Assembly: GCA_000980705.1 (NCBI GenBank)
Contig: LBCK01000003.1
Location: forward strand, 376,809-440,808
DNA: 64,000 nucleotides
Reading direction: 5' to 3'
Source: Ruminococcus sp. UNK.MGS-30
GTDB lineage: Bacteria; Bacillota; Clostridia; Oscillospirales; Ruminococcaceae
The translations under genes and the position numbers were made by a program. Numbering within the stretch: the first letter of the stretch is position 1; every line of letters starts with the position of its first letter. The notes beneath the pieces are model-generated. The model worked only from the letters and a program-made list of their open reading frames with translations. It was not told where the DNA came from and did not search any database. Of the stretch, positions 36,037-44,600 are shown piece after piece.

Positions 36037-36152
36037 AAATTTGCTTTTCTGCGTTTTACACAAAAGAATTCTATTCAGATCAGCTATATTAAACAAACAA
36101 TATCAGATTTTTGTTGTGTAATACTGCAATATCTCGTGGTACAGCTAAATTT

Positions 36153-36160
36153 TTAGCTAA
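36153..36160. promoter_or_regulatory. TTAGCTAA motif, candidate LacI-family auxiliary operator
   Basis: Eight-base palindrome within TTTTAGCTAAAA, about 140 bp upstream of the mannan operon promoter. The same core occurs twice in the regulator's own promoter. Confidence 0.45.
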
Positions 36161-36195
36161 AAAATAAGCTGCACAGACATTTCCGTCCATGCAGC
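36159..36195 (-). terminator. Terminator of the LacI-family gene
   Basis: Minus strand: GCTGCAT-GGAC ... GTCTG-TGCAGC stem followed by TTATTTTTT. Confidence 0.75.
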
Positions 36196-36225
36196 CGCAA
36201 GAATGTTCTGTTTTTTGGAAAAATT

Positions 36226-37233
36226 CTAGCGCAGATCTTTCACGCTCTCCCGGATCACCAGTTTGCCGCTGACCACAATGCGGCGTACATCTGCATCCGG
36301 TTTCTGGATGCGGCGGATCAGCTGCTGTGCGCTGACTTTTGCCATGTGGTCTACGTCAACGGCATAAGTCGTCAGCGGCGGCACAGCCAGCCCTGCCAGG
36401 ATATAGTCATCAAATCCCACCACGGAGACGTCTTCTGACACACGAACGCCTTGTTCTTTCAGTGCATTCAGCAATGTATATGCTGTGATATCGCAGTTGC
36501 AGGCAAACGCAGAGGGCATTTTTTTCAGATGCTCCAGAGAAATGGTGACCTTTCCTTCGGCGTCACGGTCTGGCAGGACGTAGTCTTCCGTCACGCTGAC
36601 GCCTGCCTCACGCATGGCACGGCAATAGCCGTAATAGCGGTCTGTGATACTGCTGGTGGCGTTCACCGAACCTACGAACATAATATTCCGATGCCCCATT
36701 TGCAGGAGATAGTCCACCATGGTATACATCCCATAATAGCCGTCGGAGATCACGCTGTCCCGGTGATACCGTGCATCAAAGGCATCCAGCACCACCAGAG
36801 GAATCCCGGTCTCTGCCAGCATTTCCCGATACGACTTCGAGAAATTGCCCATGACAATAACGCCGTCCACCCGTTCTTCCTGCACCAGCCGTGGAATCTG
36901 CCGCTCCTGCTCGGCGCTGTCTGTCACGACCTCCAGGATGCCAATATGTCCGGTCTGCGCCAGATAAAACAGAATGCGCTCATACAAGTTCCAATAGAAC
37001 GACTGTCCCTTTTCGATATATCGGTATGACGTCACAATGCCCAGGGTATACGTCTTTCCTGTTGCTGCCGGCTTGAACTTTTTGCTCTGATAGCCCATTT
37101 CTTCTGCTAGCTGCAAGATCTCCTGCCGCAGTTCTTCGCTCACGCCGTCCTTTCCGGCAAGCGCCTTGGAAACTGTTACAATGCTGACATGGAGCCGCTC
37201 GGCAATGTCTGACATCCGTACTGCTTTTGCCAC
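36226..37233 (-). CDS. LacI-family transcriptional regulator of the mannan operon
   Basis: 335 residues. The N-terminal helix-turn-helix (MSDIAERLHVSIVTVSKALAGKDGVSEELRQEI) and hinge are followed by a periplasmic-binding-protein-like sensor domain (TYTLGIVTSYRYIEKGQSFYW, VDGVIVMGNFSKSYRE, VSVVGFDDYILAGLAVPPLTT). It lies directly upstream of, and in the same direction as, the mannan operon, separated by a terminator. Its own promoter carries two TTAGCTAA sites, suggesting autoregulation. The effector, probably a mannooligosaccharide or mannosyl-glucose, is inference. Confidence 0.92.
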   Translation of the reverse strand: MAKAVRMSDIAERLHVSIVTVSKALAGKDGVSEELRQEILQLAEEMGYQSKKFKPAATGKTYTLGIVTSYRYIEKGQSFYWNLYERILFYLAQTGHIGILEVVTDSAEQERQIPRLVQEERVDGVIVMGNFSKSYREMLAETGIPLVVLDAFDARYHRDSVISDGYYGMYTMVDYLLQMGHRNIMFVGSVNATSSITDRYYGYCRAMREAGVSVTEDYVLPDRDAEGKVTISLEHLKKMPSAFACNCDITAYTLLNALKEQGVRVSEDVSVVGFDDYILAGLAVPPLTTYAVDVDHMAKVSAQQLIRRIQKPDADVRRIVVSGKLVIRESVKDLR

Positions 37234-37266
37234 GTTTCTTCGTCCTTTCTTTTGTAAGGTTACTTT

Positions 37267-37302
37267 TTAGCTAATTATACTGTAATTTAGCTAACTTGTC
37301 AA
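37267..37302 (-). promoter_or_regulatory. LacI-gene promoter with two TTAGCTAA operators
   Basis: Minus strand TTGACA (37297-37302), 17 bp, TATAAT (37274-37279). TTAGCTAA occurs at 37287-37294 in the spacer and at 37267-37274 touching the -10. They are 20 bp apart, on the same helix face. Confidence 0.75.
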
Positions 37303-37355
37303 GTTTATTTTTCGAACAGCCGGCAAATATTTTTTTGCGGTATGATAAATGGCGC

Positions 37356-37389
37356 AAAAAAGCCGCTGTGCGTCATACACAACGGCTTT
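37356..37389 (-). terminator. Terminator of the LRR-dockerin gene
   Basis: AAAGCCG-TTGTGT ... ACACAG-CGGCTTTTTT on the minus strand, a stem of about 12 bp ending in six Ts. Confidence 0.8.
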
Positions 37390-37412
37390 CGGGTTCTGTT
37401 TTCGAAAGTTCA

Positions 37413-39041
37413 TCAATAAATGACATCCTGCCAGGACGGGTTTTTGCCTGCGCCCTGGAGCGCAACATAATAGAGCATATAGTAGATATCCGTGGAATCC
37501 ACCTTTCCGTCGCCGTCGATATCAGCAGCAGCGACCTGCTCGTCCGTGAGTCCCCCGTCTAATCCAACGCCACGATAGGCAACATAGACCATGGCATCGA
37601 AAATGTCAGAGGTGTCGATTTTTCCGTTGCCGTCCAGGTCGGCTTTGAGAAGTGTCTTTGTGCCGTCTGAAAAATGAACAGACCCACCGAGTCCCATATT
37701 TTCAATTGCATCCCATTGTTCCTTTGTACCCAAATAATAAATATCGGTTAGTTTATCGCAGCCCATAAAAGTATCTTCTTCAATATATGTCATGCTGATT
37801 GGAATTGTTATTTTTTCCAAAGAACTGCAATCATAAAAATTTGATTCCAATAATTCAGTTACACCCTCCGGAATTTGAACCTCCTGCATTGTTCCACATC
37901 CACAAAAAGCCCAACTTGCAATTTTTGTCACTGTGTCTGGAATAATCACCTTACCTGTACAAGTTCTGCCGTCAACTAAGATTCCATTGATAATCACAAG
38001 CGGATTTTCCTTCTGCATTTTTGCAATCCAAGGTGTTTCCCAGAAAGCTGAGCCTTCGATTGTTGCAACATTCTCTGGAATCACAACCGTCTCTAGGTTT
38101 GTGCATCCTCGGAAAGAATTATAGCTGATTTCTTCTGTGCTTTCCGGAAAAATGATTTCTTTTAAGGCAGTGCAGTCTCGAAAAGCCTCCTCTCCAATGT
38201 ACGACAATCCTTCTGATAAATTAACTTTTTCTAGGTTTGAACATTCCAAAAAGGCATCTGAGCCTATATTCTTTACACTGCCCGGAATTGTAATTTCCGT
38301 TAAGGCAGTGCAATTTTCAAATGCTTTGAATTCAATTTCCGTTACATCGTCCGGAATCATAACACTGCCGGAACAAGTTGTTCCATCAATTAAAATATGA
38401 CTTGCAATCACTAATGGACTTTCCGCTAGTTTAGCTTTCATCCATACAGTTCCCTCAAAAGCGTGATAACCAATATTTTCGATGCTGTCCGGAATTGCTA
38501 TTTCCGCTAATGCAGTGCAATTCTCAAACGCTGAATATCCAATTTCTGTAACGCCATCCGGAATCGAAATATCTGTCAAAGCAGTGCAATTTTCAAAGGC
38601 TGAATCTCCAATATATGTTACACTATCCGGAATCGAAATATCTGTCAAAGCAGTGCAATTTTCAAAGGCTGAACTTCCAATGCTTGTTACGCTGTCTGGA
38701 ATTATGACTTCAGTTAAGGAAACACAATCAAAAAAAGCACTATAAATTCCAGTTACCGGCCTTCCTTCGATTTCCGACGGGATTTCCAATGTACCTGTAA
38801 TAGACTCAGGGCAATCATTAATGGATATAGTACCATCATTCCAAACAACATAATTCAGTGCAACTGAGCCTGTTTCTGTTGAAACCGTATATTCTCCTTC
38901 CGAAACTCCATAACGAAAACTCATCTCTTTTGCCAACACCAAGCCATTTCCATTCGGCAGTTCTGCCCCTGCCAGCGGCAGTGCCGCCGCACATATCACC
39001 CCGGCAGCCAAGCCTGCCAAAAACTTCTTCATTTTTTTCAT
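37413..39041 (-). CDS. Secreted BspA-type leucine-rich-repeat protein with C-terminal dockerin
   Basis: 542 residues. A signal peptide (cleavage near residue 25), a linker-like region, and about 12-14 LRR_5 (BspA-type) repeats of 23 residues from residue 95 to 455, with consensus T-I-G-x-x-A-F-x-x-C-x-x-L-x-x-I-x-I-P. The type I dockerin has loops DLDGNGKIDTSD and DIDGDGKVDSTD. It has no catalytic domain. Docking an LRR ligand-binding domain on the cellulosome suggests adhesion to plant cell wall, mucin or another surface protein; that is inference. It is an independent unit with an odd promoter (17-A tract). Confidence 0.9.
   Translation of the reverse strand: MKKMKKFLAGLAAGVICAAALPLAGAELPNGNGLVLAKEMSFRYGVSEGEYTVSTETGSVALNYVVWNDGTISINDCPESITGTLEIPSEIEGRPVTGIYSAFFDCVSLTEVIIPDSVTSIGSSAFENCTALTDISIPDSVTYIGDSAFENCTALTDISIPDGVTEIGYSAFENCTALAEIAIPDSIENIGYHAFEGTVWMKAKLAESPLVIASHILIDGTTCSGSVMIPDDVTEIEFKAFENCTALTEITIPGSVKNIGSDAFLECSNLEKVNLSEGLSYIGEEAFRDCTALKEIIFPESTEEISYNSFRGCTNLETVVIPENVATIEGSAFWETPWIAKMQKENPLVIINGILVDGRTCTGKVIIPDTVTKIASWAFCGCGTMQEVQIPEGVTELLESNFYDCSSLEKITIPISMTYIEEDTFMGCDKLTDIYYLGTKEQWDAIENMGLGGSVHFSDGTKTLLKADLDGNGKIDTSDIFDAMVYVAYRGVGLDGGLTDEQVAAADIDGDGKVDSTDIYYMLYYVALQGAGKNPSWQDVIY
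38557..38673 (-). repeat. 69-bp tandem DNA repeat in the LRR region
   Basis: 48 bases from 38557 are repeated exactly from 38626, 69 bp (23 codons) apart. This shows recent duplication of one LRR unit; neighbouring repeats are diverged copies. Confidence 0.85.
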
Positions 39042-39114
39042 TCCAATAGACTCCCTTCATAAAATTGTCATTGCGCAAAAGCACAACTTTCCATGATACA
39101 TCATGATAGTGTTT

Positions 39115-39148
39115 ATTATACCGCAAAAAAAAAAAAAAAAATAAACAA
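39115..39148 (-). promoter_or_regulatory. LRR-dockerin gene promoter with a 17-base homopolymer spacer
   Basis: Minus strand: TTGTTT (39143-39148) and TATAAT (39115-39120). The spacer is now 22 bp and is almost entirely a run of 17 A/T pairs (39125-39141). Loss of about five bases would give ideal 17-bp spacing, the layout of phase-variable promoters. Confidence 0.5.
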
Positions 39149-39237
39149 CTTTTATTGAACATTCTATGAATTTCAAAAATTAAGCATATCATATTTTTTT
39201 CAATGCAGCTTTGCACTCTCAATTCCCACAAAAACAA

Positions 39238-39266
39238 TTGACATTTCCCACAGATTGTGATACAAT
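39238..39266 (+). promoter_or_regulatory. Promoter of the GH5 endoglucanase gene
   Basis: TTGACA (39238-39243), 17 bp, TACAAT (39261-39266). Confidence 0.8.
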
Positions 39267-39328
39267 ATAGGCAAAACGGAAATCAGATGCGGAAGGATTC
39301 CGCACGCACATGATACAGGGAGGACTTT

Positions 39329-40957
39329 ATGCTGCATCACATTTTTCAAAAAGTGCTGCTGCCGGCTGCTCTGGCAGGAACTATGCTTGCCGGCACATCA
39401 GCCCCGGCGGTATCTCTGGCGGCACAGGCTGCCACACAGCCGGACAGCTATCACGACGACTGGCTGCACGTCAACGACAACGCCGAGATCGTAGACAAGG
39501 ACGGCAATCCGGTCTGGATCACCGGCTGCAACTGGTTCGGCTACAATGTCGGCAGCCAGGTATTCGACGGGGTCTGGTCGCAGAATATGCACGATATGCT
39601 CCGGCAGATCGCCGACCACGGGTTCAACTTTCTCCGGATTCCCATGTCCACAGAGATTTTGCTCCAATGGAAAAACGGTGATCCCGACCCGGCAACGCCA
39701 AAGGTCAACCAGTACACCAACCCGGAACTGACCGAAGAGGGCATCGAGGGAGGTACGATCAAGTACAGCTTTGATATCTGGAACATGGCGGTCAAATGGT
39801 GCCGGGAGCTGGGCATCAAGATCATGATCGACATTCACAGCGCAGAGACCGCCTCAGCCGGTCACCAGGTCAGCCTCTGGTACACGGACAAATTCAGCAC
39901 CGAGGACTGGTGCGATGCGCTGGCATGGTTTGCAGATTATTACAAGGATGATGACACCATCCTTGCCATCGACTTGAAAAACGAACCGCACGGTACAGCT
40001 GACGTAAAGGATCAGATGGCGAAATGGGATGACTCCACTGACCCGACCAACTGGAAATATGCCGCAGAGACCTGTGCGGCACGAGTACTGGAAAAGAATC
40101 CGGAACTGCTGATTATGGTCGAGGGTACAGAGGTTTACCCCAAAGAGGGCTACGACTGGACTGCACCGAGAATCGACTACACCACCATGACAGAGTACTA
40201 CTACGGCACATGGTGGGGCGGAAACTTCCGGGGCGCAAAGAAATATCCCATTGATTTGGGCAAATATCAGAGTCAGCTGGTCTACTCCCCTCACGACTAC
40301 GGTCCGCTGGTATGGGAACAGAAATGGTTCTACGACGGATTCACCCAGGAAACTCTGCTGAAAGACTGCTGGTATGACAACTGGTTCTTCCTCCAGGACG
40401 AGGGCGTCGCTCCCCTGCTCATGGGCGAATGGGGCGGATTCATGGACGGCGACAAGAACGAACAGTGGATGACATATCTCCGGGACTTCATGATCGAGAA
40501 CCGCATCCACCACACATTCTGGTGCTTTAACGAAAACTCCGGCGACACCGGCGGTCTGGTCTACGACAACTTCGGCAAGTGGGACGAGGACAAATACGCC
40601 CTGGTCAAGCCGGCGCTGTGGCAGGATGACAACGGTAAGTTTATCAGCCTGGATCATACCATTGCACTGGGTTCCAACGGCATTTCCCTTTCCGACTATT
40701 ACGGCGGCGGAAACAATAATACAACAGAACCGGACAGCAAAATAATTGCAGGTGATGTGAACAGTGACAAGCTGGTCAACGGTGTGGATCTGACACTGAT
40801 GCGGCAGAACATCACCAAATGGCAGAGCACAGATGATGTGCTGACTGCCAGCCCACAGGACACCAACGGCAACGGCGTATTCAGCATAGCAGATATTGTC
40901 CTGCTGACGCAGTATCTGCTGGGAAAAGACGTGATACTGAAAAGCTATTCTTCCTAA
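39329..40957 (+). CDS. Dockerin-bearing GH5 endoglucanase
   Basis: 542-residue secreted enzyme; ATG after GGGAGG; signal peptide cleaved near AQAA (residue 35). The GH5 domain spans about 40-440, with RIPMS, the acid/base Glu near residue 219 (DLKNEPHG), HDYGP and nucleophile Glu near 369 (LMGEWGG). DLKNEPHG and the overall layout fit subfamily GH5_1-like endoglucanases, not the mannanases nearby. A short Gly/Asn/Thr linker leads to a type I dockerin (DVNSDKLVNGVD, DTNGNGVFSIAD), whose first loop is less canonical. It is a stand-alone unit with its own promoter and terminator, divergent from the LRR-dockerin gene. Confidence 0.9.
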   Translation: MLHHIFQKVLLPAALAGTMLAGTSAPAVSLAAQAATQPDSYHDDWLHVNDNAEIVDKDGNPVWITGCNWFGYNVGSQVFDGVWSQNMHDMLRQIADHGFNFLRIPMSTEILLQWKNGDPDPATPKVNQYTNPELTEEGIEGGTIKYSFDIWNMAVKWCRELGIKIMIDIHSAETASAGHQVSLWYTDKFSTEDWCDALAWFADYYKDDDTILAIDLKNEPHGTADVKDQMAKWDDSTDPTNWKYAAETCAARVLEKNPELLIMVEGTEVYPKEGYDWTAPRIDYTTMTEYYYGTWWGGNFRGAKKYPIDLGKYQSQLVYSPHDYGPLVWEQKWFYDGFTQETLLKDCWYDNWFFLQDEGVAPLLMGEWGGFMDGDKNEQWMTYLRDFMIENRIHHTFWCFNENSGDTGGLVYDNFGKWDEDKYALVKPALWQDDNGKFISLDHTIALGSNGISLSDYYGGGNNNTTEPDSKIIAGDVNSDKLVNGVDLTLMRQNITKWQSTDDVLTASPQDTNGNGVFSIADIVLLTQYLLGKDVILKSYSS

Positions 40958-40975
40958 GTCTATGACAACATAACA

Positions 40976-41022
40976 AAACGCCCCTGCCTTTCCGGTACAA
41001 ACCGTGAAAAGCAGGGGCGTTT
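40976..41022. terminator. Bidirectional terminator
   Basis: 12-bp perfect repeat AAACGCCCCTGC / GCAGGGGCGTTT between the convergent GH5 and Nudix genes. Confidence 0.9.
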
Positions 41023-41041
41023 GTGTTATTGTAAAATGATC

Positions 41042-41542
41042 TCAGACAAATGCCTCTTTGATGCTGTCATAGTGCAGGAAAATGCCCTGTGCGGCAATGG
41101 CACGAATCTCCTCCGCAGTCGCCAGTGCGAACTCTGTCACTTCGTCCGGCTGCACCTTTACATCCGCCTCGGTGAAGTCCAGCACATACTTGTAAATGTC
41201 CACGAAGTAGTTGTTCTGTTCCTCGGGATTGACACGCTTATAGGAGAACGCATAGCCGCCTTTTGCGCCGGTGACGTCGATTCCGGTTTCCTCCAGGATC
41301 TCACGGCGCACTGCATCGGCTCCGTCCTCTCCGGCACGGACACCGCCGCCGGGAACTTCCCACCAGCCGGGCGCCCACTCTTTGTCCAGTTTCCGGCGTG
41401 TAATCAGATACTTGCCGTCCGGACGCTGCAATACACCCAGTACGGTCAGGTGAAACTCGTCTGGTTTCATATGCCAGTCGTTCCGGTTCATAGTGCGACC
41501 GGTTTTCTGCTTGTTTTCATCGTAAATATCCCACTGTTCCAT
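41042..41542 (-). CDS. Nudix hydrolase
   Basis: 166 residues. The Nudix box GGGVRAGEDGADAVRREILEETGI (23-residue GX5EX7REUXEEXGU pattern) lies near residues 65-88. The N-terminal WDIYDENKQKTGRTMNR resembles the IPP-isomerase-like / YfcD group of Nudix enzymes that act on diphosphate-linked small molecules. The substrate cannot be read. A single-gene unit. Confidence 0.92.
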   Translation of the reverse strand: MEQWDIYDENKQKTGRTMNRNDWHMKPDEFHLTVLGVLQRPDGKYLITRRKLDKEWAPGWWEVPGGGVRAGEDGADAVRREILEETGIDVTGAKGGYAFSYKRVNPEEQNNYFVDIYKYVLDFTEADVKVQPDEVTEFALATAEEIRAIAAQGIFLHYDSIKEAFV

Positions 41543-41577
41543 GGATTCTGCTCCCTTTTTTCAATTTTTGCCTTTTT

Positions 41578-41607
41578 ATTGTAGCATAGTTGCAGGGTGG
41601 TTGTCAA
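41578..41607 (-). promoter_or_regulatory. Promoter of the Nudix gene
   Basis: Minus strand TTGACA (41602-41607), 18 bp, TACAAT (41578-41583). Confidence 0.7.
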
Positions 41608-41643
41608 GGGTGAATGTGAATCCCGGATACCAAAGGAACAGCA

Positions 41644-44600
41644 TCACTTATTTCCGTAGGTCAGCAGATTGCAGTTATAATAATCCCACTGGTCGTCCTC
41701 GTTGTCAACGGAGAAAAGTTCGCCGTCATACGCCATGAAGTTGTCCCAGACAGTGGCGGAACAATCCCAGGCATTCAAGAAATACATTTTCTTGCCCAGC
41801 GCATTGGTTGCTGTATCCATATAGACCTTGTTGCTGTATACCATAGCGTTTTGTCCCCAGCCGTCTGCCACGTTGTTCTGTTCGAATGCACGCTGGATGG
41901 CTGTACAGCCGTTCCGATAACCAATATTGTTTCGGATCACGCAGTCATTGCCCTTGATGTTGATAAAACTTTTTGCGTAATTTTCACCGCTCATTCCGGT
42001 TCCGTCAAATGTGCAGTTCTCTACTGTTGTTCCGGTGGTGTACTCTTTGATGTCAACGTGTTCGGCTGCGACATTCGGTCCCAGCTTACAGTTTCTGATG
42101 GTATTGTTGTCGCATTCATAGCCGTACCCTGTAGTGCTTTGAGCGCTGCCTACATAAATCGCCTCGCCGTATCCCGGAGACACAACGCCGGTATCATGAA
42201 CGCTGCAATCTTCAATCAAGCAGCTGGAGCTGTTGTCCCGAAGGTGGATGCCTTCAGAACCGATGTTGTACACTTTGCAATTGCTGATTGTTGTGTGATT
42301 GGAATTGTCCAGCATAATACCTTTCTGGGCATTTGTCACCTTTAGGTCTCTGATCTCCCACCAGTCGCCGGAAACAGACAAAACGTAATTTTCAGCGGTG
42401 GAAGAACCGGAGAGAATCGCCGGTTTTTCCGGGTTTTCAGAGCGAATGACAATGGGGTTTTCTTTTGTTCCGTCCGCTGAACCGGTGAACATATATCCCT
42501 TTGGCGTTTCGCCGCTGTAAACATATTCACCTTCGGCAAGGATGATCTCATCCCCTGCCTTTGCATTTTCCAGAGCCGTTTTCAGTTCCTCTGTATTTTT
42601 TACGTGAATCTGATTGGCTGTATTCTCTGCCGGGAACAACTTCTGCCGCATCATGCAAAGGTCGAACACATCCACTTTCCCGTCTGTGTACAAGTCTGCG
42701 GCTTTCCAGTCCGCCAACTGCACACCGGGGACAGCGAGGAGCCATTTTTGCAGGGTGACAATATCTGCGATGTCGAATTTCCCGTCTGCGTTAACATCGC
42801 CCTGCACTGGGTCAGTCTCCGTTTGTGACATAACAGCGGCGGTCAGCAGAATAAACGCTGCATTGCCATAGATCGTGTTTTCGTTGGTCGTCCACTCGGC
42901 ATCGCTGTCCATGTAGCACTTGCCGTTATACTTCGAAAGATGTCTGTTGTTTGTGGAATTTGCGCCTTCTGTCACGTATCCATCCGGGCATTTGTACGGC
43001 GTGAGTTTTGCATCCTTGGTGTAGATTGCACTATAGATATTCTTTACGCTGTTCTCGCCGTATCCCGAAACGTAACTGAAAGATACCGGATTTACGCCCA
43101 GAATATAATTGAAGGCACTCTGGTTGGAATGCAGCACCGCATCGGGAATACTGTCACTTCCCTCCGTAACCATACTACCGAGCAGCAGCGTCATGGAACT
43201 CTGTGCAAGAACCATGTTGGAACCCCACCAGTAGCCCCAGTCGGGATAATCTGTTCCAAAGCTGTCATAATTCAGGATGCGCTTTCTCCACGGCTCAAAC
43301 TTACTGAAAACGGTTTTTATCTTGTCTGACGGCGCATCATTCTGATACAGATAGTGGAAAAATCCCAGGAATGCTCTTCCCTTATGGCTGTATCCGAGGG
43401 AACTTCCGGTAAAGCAGGTGTTCACGTTTTCGTTTTCACAATTGGCAATCAGATAGTTTTCATACACATCTGCATTGTTTCCGGCAGTTTTGGAGGCACG
43501 ATACAAAGCACCGGCTGCCCAATACATACTTCTGTCCAGTTCCTCCTGTGTGAATGTATAGGTACGATTTGCCGCACCAATGGACATATGTTTTTCGTTG
43601 GAAGAATCTGTGACCCAGTTCCAGGCACGGACAGCAGTTTCCAGGCACTGTTCTGCAAAGTCGGCATACGCCAGAATATCTTTATAGACGAGATACGCAT
43701 GGGCAAGCATTGCCGCCATATCCGCTGTTGCAAGGTGAGAGCGCAGGTCAGTTTCCTGGGCGCCGGAAGTGTAATCCGAAGTGCTGTACAAGGTATCTTC
43801 AATGTAGATCGTGCCGTCCTTGTAATTGGCAGCAACATAGAACGAGCCGTCTTTGTCCGGATGTTCCAGCTTGAGCAGCATATCCAGTTCCCATTTGATC
43901 TCGCTGAGAATCGCAGGAGAATCGGAATACCGATCACTTGTCTTATCCGTTTCGGGAATATTGGGATCGAGCTTTCGGAATTCCTGCGGGAAAAGTTCAT
44001 AGGCAAGCAGGAGATTTTCGACCGAGGTTGCTGCAGGAGAAACATATTTCCCGTAATCTCCGGCATCGTACCATCCCTGTGAAACGTCAAATGTTTCGGC
44101 ATTGGGGTTGTCCCTGTCTGACCATCTTCTGACAGAGACATCATTGGGGTGCAGATTCTTTCTTGCGAACTCCCCGGCATACTTTTCTTCCAGATCAATT
44201 CCCTGCCGCTGATAGTAGTAGTATTTGCTCATATCAGACAGCATTTCATCATACACATCATCCCCGATCTCAAAAGGAACTGAAACGATGGTATCCGTTT
44301 TCAGATCTTCTTCCTTATCTCTTGGGGTCAGCGCAGATGTGTTCAGATCTGCATTTGGTATCCGGATAAAATAAGTACCCTCATCTATTACGGCATCAAA
44401 ATTGATCTCGTAGACGGACTCCCCCGAAATCGTTTCATCTGCGACAGCATCAGAAAGCATATTCGAATAGGCGACTTTTCCAGAATCCTTGTTTACGACC
44501 TCATACCTCTTGCCGCTCAGAGAACCGAATTTTGCAAAGCAGGAAACCTTGGCATTTTTCTCGCCCTCACAGGTATATCCCACCTGGTTTACCTTAATGA

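Larger units (their letters stand above)
35900..36225. other. Intergenic control region between the mannan operon and its LacI regulator
   Basis: 326 bp without a gene. It contains the operon promoter and inverted repeat (35993-36036), a TTAGCTAA site (36153-36160) and the regulator's terminator (36159-36195), listed separately. The rest, about 36040-36140, is AT-rich and shows nothing further I can name. Confidence 0.7.

Noticed and set aside
38470..38745. Regularly spaced repeats suggestive of a CRISPR array
   Set aside because: The 69-bp period equals 23 codons and translates in frame as LRR units; there are no unique spacers or cas genes.
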